DNA of 49,575 nucleotides, taken from an uncultured Oscillospiraceae bacterium. Lineage in GTDB: Bacteria; Bacillota; Clostridia; Oscillospirales; Acutalibacteraceae. Below are positions 24,370-32,441 of the stretch, piece after piece. Below the pieces are notes generated by a model. It saw only the letters and a list, made by a program, of their open reading frames with translations, did not search any database and had not been told where the DNA came from. The stretch spans positions 1 through 49,575 of the forward strand of contig CASDTR010000039.1 of the NCBI GenBank assembly GCA_949283785.1, in the 5' to 3' direction. How positions within the stretch are numbered: the stretch's first letter is position 1; the number at the start of each line of letters is the position of its first letter. The position numbers were made by a program, and so were the translations under genes.

Positions 24370-27300
24370 TTAACCGAGCTTCGCTGCAAAGCTTCTCTTT
24401 ATGACGTTGGCATTAAAGGGAGCTGCGGCGATTTCACCGGCGGGAAGCTCAGCAGCTTCACCGCAGTCGGTAGGCACAAGTACGGGACTTGCGGAAACAG
24501 GCCAGTAGATGCTGTGCTTTCCGCAGCATACGCACTTGGAAGCGCCTGCAAAACCTTCAACGTTCTTACAGATATCATTAAATACTTGGAAGTCATTCTC
24601 AAATGCAAAGCCCTTGGCGTCCCCTGCAAGCTTGCGGATAATTGTAAGATTATCTGCGCCGCAGAGAGGTTCGACAGCCTTATTTACCTTATTGAGCTTT
24701 CTGTCAGCCGATACAAAAGTACCGCTGCTCTCGGCAAAGGTTGAAGCGGGAAGAACTACGTCGGCTTTCTCGGCGGAAGCGCTCATGAGAACCTCCTGAA
24801 CTGCAAGGAACTCGGGCTTTTCGGCACCGTCGGGCATTACTTCGCCGAATACGAACATCGCCTTTACCTTTGAAGCGTCAATTTCGCTGTAAGGCTTGAC
24901 TCCGAGAATATCAAGTCCCTGAGAGTTTGCGCCCATTTTCAGCTGGATAAGTCCGTTGTGAGCCTTGCCTATATGACCGCTCTTCTTTGCAAGAAGGGCT
25001 GCCGCCTTTGCACAGTCATAGGATACCATGTTGGGCTGCATAACGATCATAGCGTTCTTAGCGTTCATGTAAAGCTCTGCAAACTCCTTGACATCTGCAT
25101 CCCCTGCATCCTCACCCGCTATAACTTTATAGGCATCCGTAAGGAATGAAACGTCGTTTGCGGAATACTTTCTGTATGCCCACTCGTCTGCCTGTGTATC
25201 CTTATTGCCGATTACAACAAGCTTTGCTCCGCCTTCGACAGCCTTCTTTATCTTCATTCCCGCGATAAGGCCCGAGCCTATAACGTCGGCTCCGATAAGG
25301 ACAATGAGATTTGTCTTCTGGAACTCATCGAGGGTATTGTAAGAAGCGTTTACTCCCAGAACATCTTTTACTCCGCTCTTAACGGCAGCAAATGAAAATA
25401 CGTTATCAGTTCCGAGGACTTCGTTCGCGTATTTCTTAATCATATAAGCTTCCTCAAGGGTATATCTCTCGGAAACGGAAACGGCGATTTCATCGGGAGC
25501 ATATTTCCTGAGAGCGTCCTTTACTGCCTCGACAGCTTCATCGAGAGCCGCTTTTTCGAGAACGCCGTTCTTTCTTACAAGAGCGCTCTTGACTCTCTTA
25601 TCGGACTGGGTTTCGCCGTAGCCGAAACGTCCGCCGCCGCAGAGAAGTCCGTCATCGCCTGCGGGAATCGCTCTGAAGAGCGTATTGCCCTTTGAGGTAA
25701 GGTCTATCTGGCAGCCCACTGAGCAGAAGGAGCAGGTTGTCCTTGTAACTTCCTCGGCAACGGGAACAGATTTTTTAACGGGAAGAATTTCACGAAGCGC
25801 GCCTGTGGGACACAGGTTTACGCACTGGCCGCATGACACGCAGTCGCTCTTTTCAAGAGGCACATTAAATGCAGGAGCAACAACTGTGTCAAATCCTCTG
25901 CCTACAAGGCCGAGAGCTGTTCTGCCCATTACCTCATCGCAGACTCTTACGCAAAGTCCGCAAAGAATACATTTATCCTCATTTCTCTCAATGAAGGGAT
26001 GAGTCTGTGCGTGCTTGCGGATATGCTTTTCACCAACAAAACGCTGGGGAACAACATCATAATCGTTTGCGTATTTTACAAGCTTACACTCATGAACGTC
26101 GTGGCATCCGCACTCGAGGCATCTTGAAGCCTCCTGCTTTGCCATTTCCTCCGTATAACCCTTTACTATCTCCTCAAAGTTGTGCTTGCGCTCATCGGGA
26201 GAAAGATGAGGCATCTGAGGTCTGTGCATCTTCTTTCTGTCGGCAAACTCCTCAGCGGTTACTGTGCGCTCTACATAGAAGGGTTTCTTATACTCAATAT
26301 CAACTCCGCAAAGATATGCGCTGATAACTGTTGAAGCCTTCTGTGCCTCGCCGATTGCCTCAATAGCGATGCTTGCGCCCTTATTGGTTGCGTCACCGGC
26401 TGCAAAGACGCCCTCCATTGAGGTTCTGAATGTCTTTTCGTCTGCGGCGATAGTGCCTTTTCTTGTAAGCTCAAGCTCTTCAAAGCCCTTGGCATTGATG
26501 CCCTGACCGATAGCCATAATAACGGTATCAACGTCAAGCTCCTCGTATGCGCCTTCAATAGGCATGGGCCTTCTGCGTCCGCCGGCATCAGGCTCGCCAA
26601 GCTCCATTTTCTGAAGTTTAATCTTGCTTACTTTGCCGTCCTTGTCAATTATCTCAACGGGATTTGTAAGGAACTTGAAGATTACTCCCTCTTCCTGCGC
26701 CTCTGTGATTTCAATATCCTCAGCGGGCATCTCATCCCTTGTACGTCTGTAAATTACATATACTTCCTCGGCTCCGAGACGTACCGCCGTGCGGCAGGCG
26801 TCCATAGCGGTGTTACCGCCGCCGACAACGGCTACCTTCTTGCCGATATCGGCAGGCTGACCGAGAATAACATCACGAAGGAAGTCGATTCCGCCGAGAA
26901 CACCTTCAATATCTTCGCCCTTAACGCCCATGAAGCTTGCGCTCCATGCGCCGATTGTAACGAGTACTGCGTCGTATTCGGCTCTTATTGAAGCGAAGGT
27001 GCCGTCTTTGCCGATTTCAAAGTTGTTTACAAGCTTAACGCCCATATCCTCAATGGACTTTACCTCAAGGTCGAGGACCTCTTTGGGAAGTCTGTACTGA
27101 GGAATACCGTAGCGGAGCATACCGCCCATCTTAGGCATTTTATCAAACACTGTTACAGCGTGTCCGTTTACCGTAAGGAAATACGCAGCTGTAAGACCCG
27201 CAGGGCCGCCGCCGATTACGGCAACCTTCTTTCCCGTTGAAGGAGCGATTTCGGGCGTATATTTATCGTCTGATTTAAGGTCCTTATCCGCTACAAAGCT

Positions 27301-27810
27301 CTTGAGCCATGCAATTGAAACAGGCTCTTCAACAAGCTGTCTGCGGCAGGCGGTCTCACAGGGGTGAGGACAGATGCGGCCGATTGACGCGGGAAGAGGA
27401 AGCTTTTCTTTAATAAGCTTTACCGCCTCTTTATACTCACCGTTACCGATAAGTCCCACATAGCCCTGGCAGTCGGTTCCCGCAGGACATGCAAGCGAGC
27501 AGGGACCCATGCAATCGCCGTCGTGGTCTGTTATGAGAAGCTCGAGGGCAACCTTTCTGGAACCCTTTACCCTTTCCGTGTCGGTGTGGATAACCATTCC
27601 GTCGCTTACCTTTGAGGAGCAGGCTCTGAGAAGCTTGGGAGATCCCTCCGCCTCAACGGTACACAGACCGCAGGCTCCGTAAAGGGCGACTCTCTTGTCG
27701 TAGCAGAGGGTGGGAATTTTTATCCCTGCCGCTTCGGCAGCTTCAAGAATGGTGCTGCCGGCAGGTACGGATACTTCATATCCGTCTATATTAACTGTGA
27801 CAAATGACAT
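24370..27810 (-). CDS. Large iron-sulfur flavoprotein: NuoG-like and GltD-like fused subunit (Stn/Nfn-type)
   Basis: 1146 residues in several modules. Residues 1-75 are a [2Fe-2S] domain (Cys36, 47, 50, 64). About 95-165 is the GltD-type iron-sulfur lead (CPAGTDC; ICPHPCETAC). About 190-520 is the FAD/NADPH part with VAVIGGGPAGLTAAYF and VAVVGGGNTAMDACR, plus YRRTRDEMPA, which in GltD/NfnB binds NADPH. About 560-670 is a ferredoxin part (CILCGLCVRVC; CVSCGQCVNLC). From about 690 comes a NuoG/FdhA-like module starting CSFCSVGC. There is no hydrogenase H-cluster. Together with the NuoF- and NuoE-like neighbours this matches the plan of the Sporomusa-type (Stn) NADH/NADPH/ferredoxin transhydrogenase. 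The ATG follows AGGAGG. Confidence 0.85.
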   Translation of the reverse strand: MSFVTVNIDGYEVSVPAGSTILEAAEAAGIKIPTLCYDKRVALYGACGLCTVEAEGSPKLLRACSSKVSDGMVIHTDTERVKGSRKVALELLITDHDGDCMGPCSLACPAGTDCQGYVGLIGNGEYKEAVKLIKEKLPLPASIGRICPHPCETACRRQLVEEPVSIAWLKSFVADKDLKSDDKYTPEIAPSTGKKVAVIGGGPAGLTAAYFLTVNGHAVTVFDKMPKMGGMLRYGIPQYRLPKEVLDLEVKSIEDMGVKLVNNFEIGKDGTFASIRAEYDAVLVTIGAWSASFMGVKGEDIEGVLGGIDFLRDVILGQPADIGKKVAVVGGGNTAMDACRTAVRLGAEEVYVIYRRTRDEMPAEDIEITEAQEEGVIFKFLTNPVEIIDKDGKVSKIKLQKMELGEPDAGGRRRPMPIEGAYEELDVDTVIMAIGQGINAKGFEELELTRKGTIAADEKTFRTSMEGVFAAGDATNKGASIAIEAIGEAQKASTVISAYLCGVDIEYKKPFYVERTVTAEEFADRKKMHRPQMPHLSPDERKHNFEEIVKGYTEEMAKQEASRCLECGCHDVHECKLVKYANDYDVVPQRFVGEKHIRKHAQTHPFIERNEDKCILCGLCVRVCDEVMGRTALGLVGRGFDTVVAPAFNVPLEKSDCVSCGQCVNLCPTGALREILPVKKSVPVAEEVTRTTCSFCSVGCQIDLTSKGNTLFRAIPAGDDGLLCGGGRFGYGETQSDKRVKSALVRKNGVLEKAALDEAVEAVKDALRKYAPDEIAVSVSERYTLEEAYMIKKYANEVLGTDNVFSFAAVKSGVKDVLGVNASYNTLDEFQKTNLIVLIGADVIGSGLIAGMKIKKAVEGGAKLVVIGNKDTQADEWAYRKYSANDVSFLTDAYKVIAGEDAGDADVKEFAELYMNAKNAMIVMQPNMVSYDCAKAAALLAKKSGHIGKAHNGLIQLKMGANSQGLDILGVKPYSEIDASKVKAMFVFGEVMPDGAEKPEFLAVQEVLMSASAEKADVVLPASTFAESSGTFVSADRKLNKVNKAVEPLCGADNLTIIRKLAGDAKGFAFENDFQVFNDICKNVEGFAGASKCVCCGKHSIYWPVSASPVLVPTDCGEAAELPAGEIAAAPFNANVIKRSFAAKLG

Positions 27811-27824
27811 TTGCTTCTCCTCCT

Positions 27825-29579
27825 TTAATCAACATCAACAGCGCCGAAGCGGCAAACGCTCTTACACTGTCCGCACTTGATACATGCCTCGGGGTCAATC
27901 TTGTGTGCTGATTTGAGCTCACCTGAAATAGCTCCCACGGGGCACTTCCTGGCGCAGAGGGTGCAGCCTTTACATTTGTCGGCGTCAATTGAATATGTGA
28001 GAAGAGAAACGCACTCGTGTGAGGGACATTTTTTCTCTTCGATGTGTGCTTCGTACTCGCTGCGGAAATACTTGATAGCGGTCAGAACGGGGTTGGGAGC
28101 GGTCTGTCCGAGTCCGCACAGAGCGCCGTCCTTGATGCTGTAGCAAAGCTCTTCAAGCAGCTCTACGTCGCCCTGCTTGCCTTCGCCGTTGACTATTCTT
28201 GTGAGAATTTCAAGCATTCTCTTCGTGCCGAGACGGCAGTGAACGCACTTTCCGCAGGACTCCTTGGCAGTGAAGTCAAGGAAGAACTTGGCCATACCTA
28301 CCATACAGGTGCTTTCGTCCATAACGACCATTCCGCCTGAGCCCATGATTGCGCCCGTTGCGGCAAGCTCGCGGTAGTCGATAACCGTATCGAGAAGCGA
28401 TGCGGGAATACATCCGCCTGAGGGGCCGCCCATCTGGACCGCCTTAAACTCCTTACCGTCGCGGATTCCTCCGCCGATATCAAAGATTACGTCACGGAGG
28501 GTTTTACCCATGGGGATTTCGACAAGTCCGCCTCTGTTGATTTTACCTGTAAGTGCGAAAACCTTTGTACCCTTGCTGCCAGGAGTTCCCATTGCCGCAA
28601 AAGCGCTTCCGCCGTTAATTATAATCCAGGCAACATTCGCAAAGGTTTCAACGTTGTTGATATTTGAAGGCTTGTGCCAATATCCGCTTTCTGCGGGGAA
28701 GGGAGGCTTGAGTCGTGGCATACCTCTCTGTCCCTCAAGGGATTCGATAAGAGCGGTTTCCTCGCCGCAGACGAAAGCGCCTGCGCCTGCCTTAATTCTC
28801 ATATCACAGGAGAAGCCCGTACCGAGGATATTCTGTCCAAGATAACCCTTAGCCCTCGCCTGCTCCATGGCGTTTTCAAGACGCTTAATAGCAAGAGGAT
28901 ACTCTGCGCGGACGTATACAACCGCTTCGCTTGCGCCTATTGCATAGGCGGCAATAAGCATACCTTCAATAAGGTTGTGGGGGTCGCCCTCGATGACGGC
29001 TCTGTCCATGAACGCGCCCGGGTCGCCCTCGTCGGCGTTACAGATAAGATATTTCTTATCTCCCTTTGAGTTTCTTGCGGCGTTCCATTTAAACCATGTG
29101 GGGAAGCCTGCGCCGCCGCGTCCCGCAAGACCTGAAACCTTGATTTCCTCAATAACCTCTTCTGGCGTCATTTCGCAAACTACTTTTTTAAGACCCTGAT
29201 AGCCGTCGTCGCCGATATAATCGTCGATGTCCTCGGGGTTGATAACACCGCAGTGGCGAAGGGCGATTCTCGTCTGCTTATCGAGGAACGCCTTGTCGTC
29301 ATCGGTGATGGCGATATCCGCGACAGCTGAGAAATCACCTGACTGGGCGGCGTCTACGAGAGCTTCCGCCTTTGAAGCGTCAACCTTTACAAAGCGGTGA
29401 AGCGTTCCGTTATCCTCGTAAATATCCACAATGGGCTCAAGGTAGCACATACCTATGCAGCCCGTTATAGTAAGCTTCGCGGAGCTGTTTTTTTCTTTTA
29501 TTGCGTTTTCAAGAGCCTCGTAAACTTTACCTGCTCCCGCCGCGATACCACAGCTTCCCTGTCCTACAACTATTTTCAT
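27825..29579 (-). CDS. NuoF/HydB-like NADH-binding flavoprotein subunit
   Basis: 584 residues. The N-terminal thioredoxin-like [2Fe-2S] domain (residues 1-85) has Cys10 in GSCGIA and the pair in GCIGMC. The FMN/NADH core shows GRGGAGFPTWFKW (about residue 155) and CNADEGDPGAFMDR. ESCGKCVHCRLGT (about residue 446) binds a [4Fe-4S]. The C-terminus adds two ferredoxin clusters (CKGCTLCARKC; CIKCGQCKSVC), as in HydB-type subunits rather than plain NuoF. It is the site of NADH oxidation or NAD+ reduction in the complex. The ATG overlaps the stop of the NuoE-like gene (ATGA) and the next gene follows after 14 bases. Confidence 0.93.
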   Translation of the reverse strand: MKIVVGQGSCGIAAGAGKVYEALENAIKEKNSSAKLTITGCIGMCYLEPIVDIYEDNGTLHRFVKVDASKAEALVDAAQSGDFSAVADIAITDDDKAFLDKQTRIALRHCGVINPEDIDDYIGDDGYQGLKKVVCEMTPEEVIEEIKVSGLAGRGGAGFPTWFKWNAARNSKGDKKYLICNADEGDPGAFMDRAVIEGDPHNLIEGMLIAAYAIGASEAVVYVRAEYPLAIKRLENAMEQARAKGYLGQNILGTGFSCDMRIKAGAGAFVCGEETALIESLEGQRGMPRLKPPFPAESGYWHKPSNINNVETFANVAWIIINGGSAFAAMGTPGSKGTKVFALTGKINRGGLVEIPMGKTLRDVIFDIGGGIRDGKEFKAVQMGGPSGGCIPASLLDTVIDYRELAATGAIMGSGGMVVMDESTCMVGMAKFFLDFTAKESCGKCVHCRLGTKRMLEILTRIVNGEGKQGDVELLEELCYSIKDGALCGLGQTAPNPVLTAIKYFRSEYEAHIEEKKCPSHECVSLLTYSIDADKCKGCTLCARKCPVGAISGELKSAHKIDPEACIKCGQCKSVCRFGAVDVD

Positions 29580-30076
29580 TCCTCTTCCCCCTTCGCTTTC
29601 AGCTCGGCAAGAATCTTCCTTACCTTTTCAGGAGTAAGAGTACCGTATGTTTCGTCGTTAATCATCATTACCGGAGAAAGGCTGCAGCAGCCGAGACAGG
29701 CAACGTTTTTAAGAGTAAACAATCCGTCCTTTGTGGTTTCGCCGTCTTTAATGCCAAGCTCTTGTTCAATGGTCTGAGCAATTCGCTCTGAACCGTTAAC
29801 GTGGCAGGCGGTTCCCTGACAAAGCATGATAAGATATTTGCCCACCGGTTCAAATCTGAATTGAGCATAAAATGTGGCGACGCCCACAATCTTTGCGGGC
29901 TTGATTTTAGTTTCTTTCGAAATGAGCATTATTATCTCAGCCGGGAGATAACCGTAGATGTCCTGAGTCTTTTGCAGAATTGTAATAAGACTTCCGGGCA
30001 CCTCCTTGTAATGATCCAGGACAGCCTGAAGCTGCTGCATCTTTACATCGTTTGTTCCGTTGCAGTTACAAGGCAT
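29576..30076 (-). CDS. NuoE/HydC-like [2Fe-2S] subunit
   Basis: 166 residues with an N-terminal helical bundle and a thioredoxin-like fold. The [2Fe-2S] ligands are in CQGTAC (C-x4-C, about residue 95) and CLGCC (C-x3-C, about residue 135). It is the first gene of a three-gene operon with the NuoF-like and GltD/NuoG-like subunits and probably hands electrons between them. The ATG follows AGGAGG at 7-8 bases. Confidence 0.95.
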   Translation of the reverse strand: MPCNCNGTNDVKMQQLQAVLDHYKEVPGSLITILQKTQDIYGYLPAEIIMLISKETKIKPAKIVGVATFYAQFRFEPVGKYLIMLCQGTACHVNGSERIAQTIEQELGIKDGETTKDGLFTLKNVACLGCCSLSPVMMINDETYGTLTPEKVRKILAELKAKGEEE

Positions 30077-30124
30077 CCGAAAAAACCTCCTTATCCTTTT
30101 TTATAGAACTCATATGCAATAAAC

Positions 30125-30153
30125 ATTATACAATATAGTCTTTTTTACTTCAA
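30125..30153 (-). promoter_or_regulatory. Promoter of the redox operon
   Basis: TTGAAG (30148-30153), 17 bases, perfect TATAAT (30125-30130) on the minus strand, about 50 bases before the first start codon. Confidence 0.8.
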
Positions 30154-30228
30154 GGAAAATCATCTAAAAGGACTTGACAATATTTTATAAAATAAATTAC
30201 CTATTAAGGGCACAACTGTCTGAAAGGC

Positions 30229-30267
30229 AAAAAAATGCGCAGGACAAGGGAGCTTTATATCCTGCGC
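30229..30267 (-). terminator. Terminator of the small secreted protein gene
   Basis: Perfect 8-bp stem (GCGCAGGA with TCCTGCGC), 15-base loop, then ATTTTTTT on the minus strand. Confidence 0.88.
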
Positions 30268-30294
30268 TCAATGGTGTTATGATTAAATTTTAAG

Positions 30295-30735
30295 CTATCC
30301 GCCGTATGTATACTGCTTGCTCTCCGACTCACAAACCTCTGTTACGGAACCATAATACGCAGTGGTTGTCGCCTTTACACGGTAAGTCCCCTTTGAAGGA
30401 AGTTTGTAGTAGTAAGCCTTGATTTCCGCATAATGACCGGGAGCGAGGGTATGCCATTCGTAATCGGTATTTACCCACCAGAAAAGAACTTTCTTCTGAA
30501 GATATACATCTATACCCATCTTGGTAGTTACGCCTTCATATCCCGTTGAATATACGAAACAATTGACTTTACCGTCGCCTACATATTCTATTCTTGTAAG
30601 TACGGACTGAATATAGCTGAAGCGTGGCTGTACTTCCACCACCTCGTCCGTGTCAAGATCTGCCGCAAAAGCGATAGTGTTAAAAGACATGAACATTACA
30701 AGACACATTACAATACAAAGTATTTTTTTCAGCAT
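30295..30735 (-). CDS. Small secreted protein of unknown function
   Basis: 146 residues. A clear signal peptide covers residues 1-24 (positive KK, hydrophobic core, cleavage after AFA before ADLD). The mature part of about 120 residues is rich in Tyr, Thr and Val and alternates like a beta-sandwich (GKVNCFVYSTGYEGV, GTYRVKATTTAYYG). It has two Cys. I do not recognise the family. It is flanked by terminators on both sides, so it is a single-gene unit, and a TATAAT lies about 45 bases upstream. The ATG follows AGAGGG. Confidence 0.75.
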   Translation of the reverse strand: MLKKILCIVMCLVMFMSFNTIAFAADLDTDEVVEVQPRFSYIQSVLTRIEYVGDGKVNCFVYSTGYEGVTTKMGIDVYLQKKVLFWWVNTDYEWHTLAPGHYAEIKAYYYKLPSKGTYRVKATTTAYYGSVTEVCESESKQYTYGG

Positions 30736-30833
30736 TTTTATCCCTCTTTTACTTTTGCTAAATCATTTTCCACTCCCCATTTATTATAACGAAATAAATT
30801 ACTTCAATGTGACAAATTTACTACAAAATCTGC

Positions 30834-30871
30834 AAAAAAAATCCGTATAAGCAAGTAAATGCTTACACGGA
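30834..30871 (-). terminator. Terminator of the sigma/anti-sigma operon
   Basis: An 11-bp stem (TCCGTGTAAGC with GCTTATACGGA, one G-T) with an 8-base loop followed by eight T on the minus strand. Confidence 0.88.
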
Positions 30872-30938
30872 ATTACAAATTTATACTTTAAATACACCTG
30901 CGGCGCTTTTACATTACAAGTAACCCACAGACTCAAAT

Positions 30939-31637
30939 TTAATCATACAGCGAGCCGGCAATTTTAATCATTTCTTCAACGGGAATATTGCTTTCCATTA
31001 AGTAATAGGAAGAACCGTATTGCCAATAAAGACAATTATAATGTTTTGTATAGTAGAAAGCGTTGCTTCCGAAAAGATCCACTTTATTTATCTCACAATC
31101 TTCGGTATCTAATACTATAACGCCTCCGAGCACTTGCTTCTGATGGATTTTTATATAATTTCCTTCTCCGTCGGTGTACTCGTGATAGAAAAATTGCGCA
31201 CTGTAGTTATATACAGTTTGCTCAAAGCCCGAAGGTATATAGGCAAAGTTGGTTTTCTCAAAAGCCATATACGGATTATAAGAAGGATCATCTATAGGAT
31301 AAATAACAGTAGCAACATCGTCACTGTTATATTCCTTCAGCAGACCGAAAAAACTTTCTCTCAAAGCCGTCACACTGAATAACGCAATCACTATAAACAT
31401 CACCGAAGCAACCAGCAGAGATGTAATCCGTCTGACAGTTGGTGTAAAATGCAGGATTCTTGTCTCCTTGCCGTTCTCGGAAGGACAGACAAAATATTTT
31501 TTCATTTTAGCTTCAAACGCTTCGGAAAAGGCTATATATTCAAGTTCTCTTTCGTCAGGAAGAGATTTCATCCAATCATCCTGATATATTGTCAGAGCGT
31601 TCTTCAGTTTTTCTTCATATTTTAAATCACAATACAT
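30939..31637 (-). CDS. Probable anti-sigma factor with one membrane segment (DUF4367-like)
   Basis: 232 residues. An N-terminal cytoplasmic part (about 1-70) is followed by one membrane segment (RRITSLLVASVMFIVIALFS) and an extracellular domain of about 130 residues that resembles DUF4367. This layout and its position directly after an ECF sigma gene indicate a membrane-bound anti-sigma factor. The ATG at 31637 lies within the end of the sigma gene with GGAG 7 bases before it; the longer open frame to 31658 is less likely. The signal sensed is unknown. Translation is coupled to the sigma gene. Confidence 0.82.
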   Translation of the reverse strand: MYCDLKYEEKLKNALTIYQDDWMKSLPDERELEYIAFSEAFEAKMKKYFVCPSENGKETRILHFTPTVRRITSLLVASVMFIVIALFSVTALRESFFGLLKEYNSDDVATVIYPIDDPSYNPYMAFEKTNFAYIPSGFEQTVYNYSAQFFYHEYTDGEGNYIKIHQKQVLGGVIVLDTEDCEINKVDLFGSNAFYYTKHYNCLYWQYGSSYYLMESNIPVEEMIKIAGSLYD

Positions 31638-32172
31638 TAACTTCTCCTTCTTCCCCAAGTATAAGCGCCAGCTTTTCTTTCGCTCTCTGCAATCTTTTTC
31701 TTACTGCGGTCGGACTTATACCGAGCAGATCTCCAATCTCGGCATCCTTATACTGATGTACATACTTCAAAACAAGCGCATCTCTGTAAATTTCGGGAAG
31801 TTTGCCTATGGCATCCGCTATGATGTGCGTATCTAAGCTATCATAATCCGGCGGCTCAACAACCATTTCCTGCTCATTGTCATCTATACTTAACGTTGCT
31901 TCCCTTTTACGCTTAACATACATATCTTTAGATACGCTTTCAGTAATTATAACGACGAAACTTTTAGTTTTGTGACAATTAACCTCGTCTATTCTGTCAA
32001 TGTATTTTATCAGCTTTAAAAAAGCGTTATGTACGGCATCTTCCGCAAGAGAATCGTCACGAAGAATATTATAGGCAACATATTTCATAAGTTTGCCGTA
32101 TTTTTTGTAAATCTCTTCAAATTTTTTACGCTCTTCCTGTGTGTCAAGCGCACTTAGATAAAATAACAGCAT
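31627..32172 (-). CDS. ECF-type RNA polymerase sigma factor
   Basis: 181 residues. Region 2 reads YGKLMKYVAYNILRDDSLAEDAVHNAFLKL, given here in parts as the AEDAVHNAFL core; region 4 reads PEIYRDALVLKYVHQYKD followed by ISPTAVRKRLQRAK. There is no region 1.1 or 3. It is paired with the overlapping membrane anti-sigma gene. An inverted repeat lies 57 bases upstream. The target promoters are unknown; autoregulation is usual for this type. The ATG at 32172 follows GGGGAG. Confidence 0.92.
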   Translation of the reverse strand: MLLFYLSALDTQEERKKFEEIYKKYGKLMKYVAYNILRDDSLAEDAVHNAFLKLIKYIDRIDEVNCHKTKSFVVIITESVSKDMYVKRKREATLSIDDNEQEMVVEPPDYDSLDTHIIADAIGKLPEIYRDALVLKYVHQYKDAEIGDLLGISPTAVRKRLQRAKEKLALILGEEGEVNVL

Positions 32173-32228
32173 TCTTCTGATCTCCCCAAATTTTTTCAGC
32201 CTGTACAGATAAAATATGACTTTTTCGC

Positions 32229-32250
32229 TTTATACTGTTAATAGTATAAA
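32229..32250. repeat. Inverted repeat upstream of the ECF sigma gene
   Basis: Perfect 8-base arms TTTATACT and AGTATAAA separated by 6 bases. It overlaps a TATAAA that could be the -10 of the sigma gene. It may be an operator or only the promoter itself. Confidence 0.45.
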
Positions 32251-32390
32251 ACAACTAAACTGTTTTCTCAACCGAAATCTTTTTCGTAAATCTATTTAAT
32301 TTTAAAATATCATAATTGATATAGTGAAATTGTACCTAATGATTAATTTTTCATCGGCAATATGTGTGTAAAGCTTAAAATATGAAAACG

Positions 32391-32418
32391 CAAAAACCCA
32401 TCTGAAACAACAGACAGG
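32391..32418 (-). terminator. Terminator of the ABC transporter operon
   Basis: An 8-bp stem with two G-T pairs and a 6-base loop followed by TTTTTG on the minus strand, about 23 bases past the permease stop codon. Confidence 0.7.
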
Positions 32419-32441
32419 TTTTATTTGGAAACCTATTCCGT

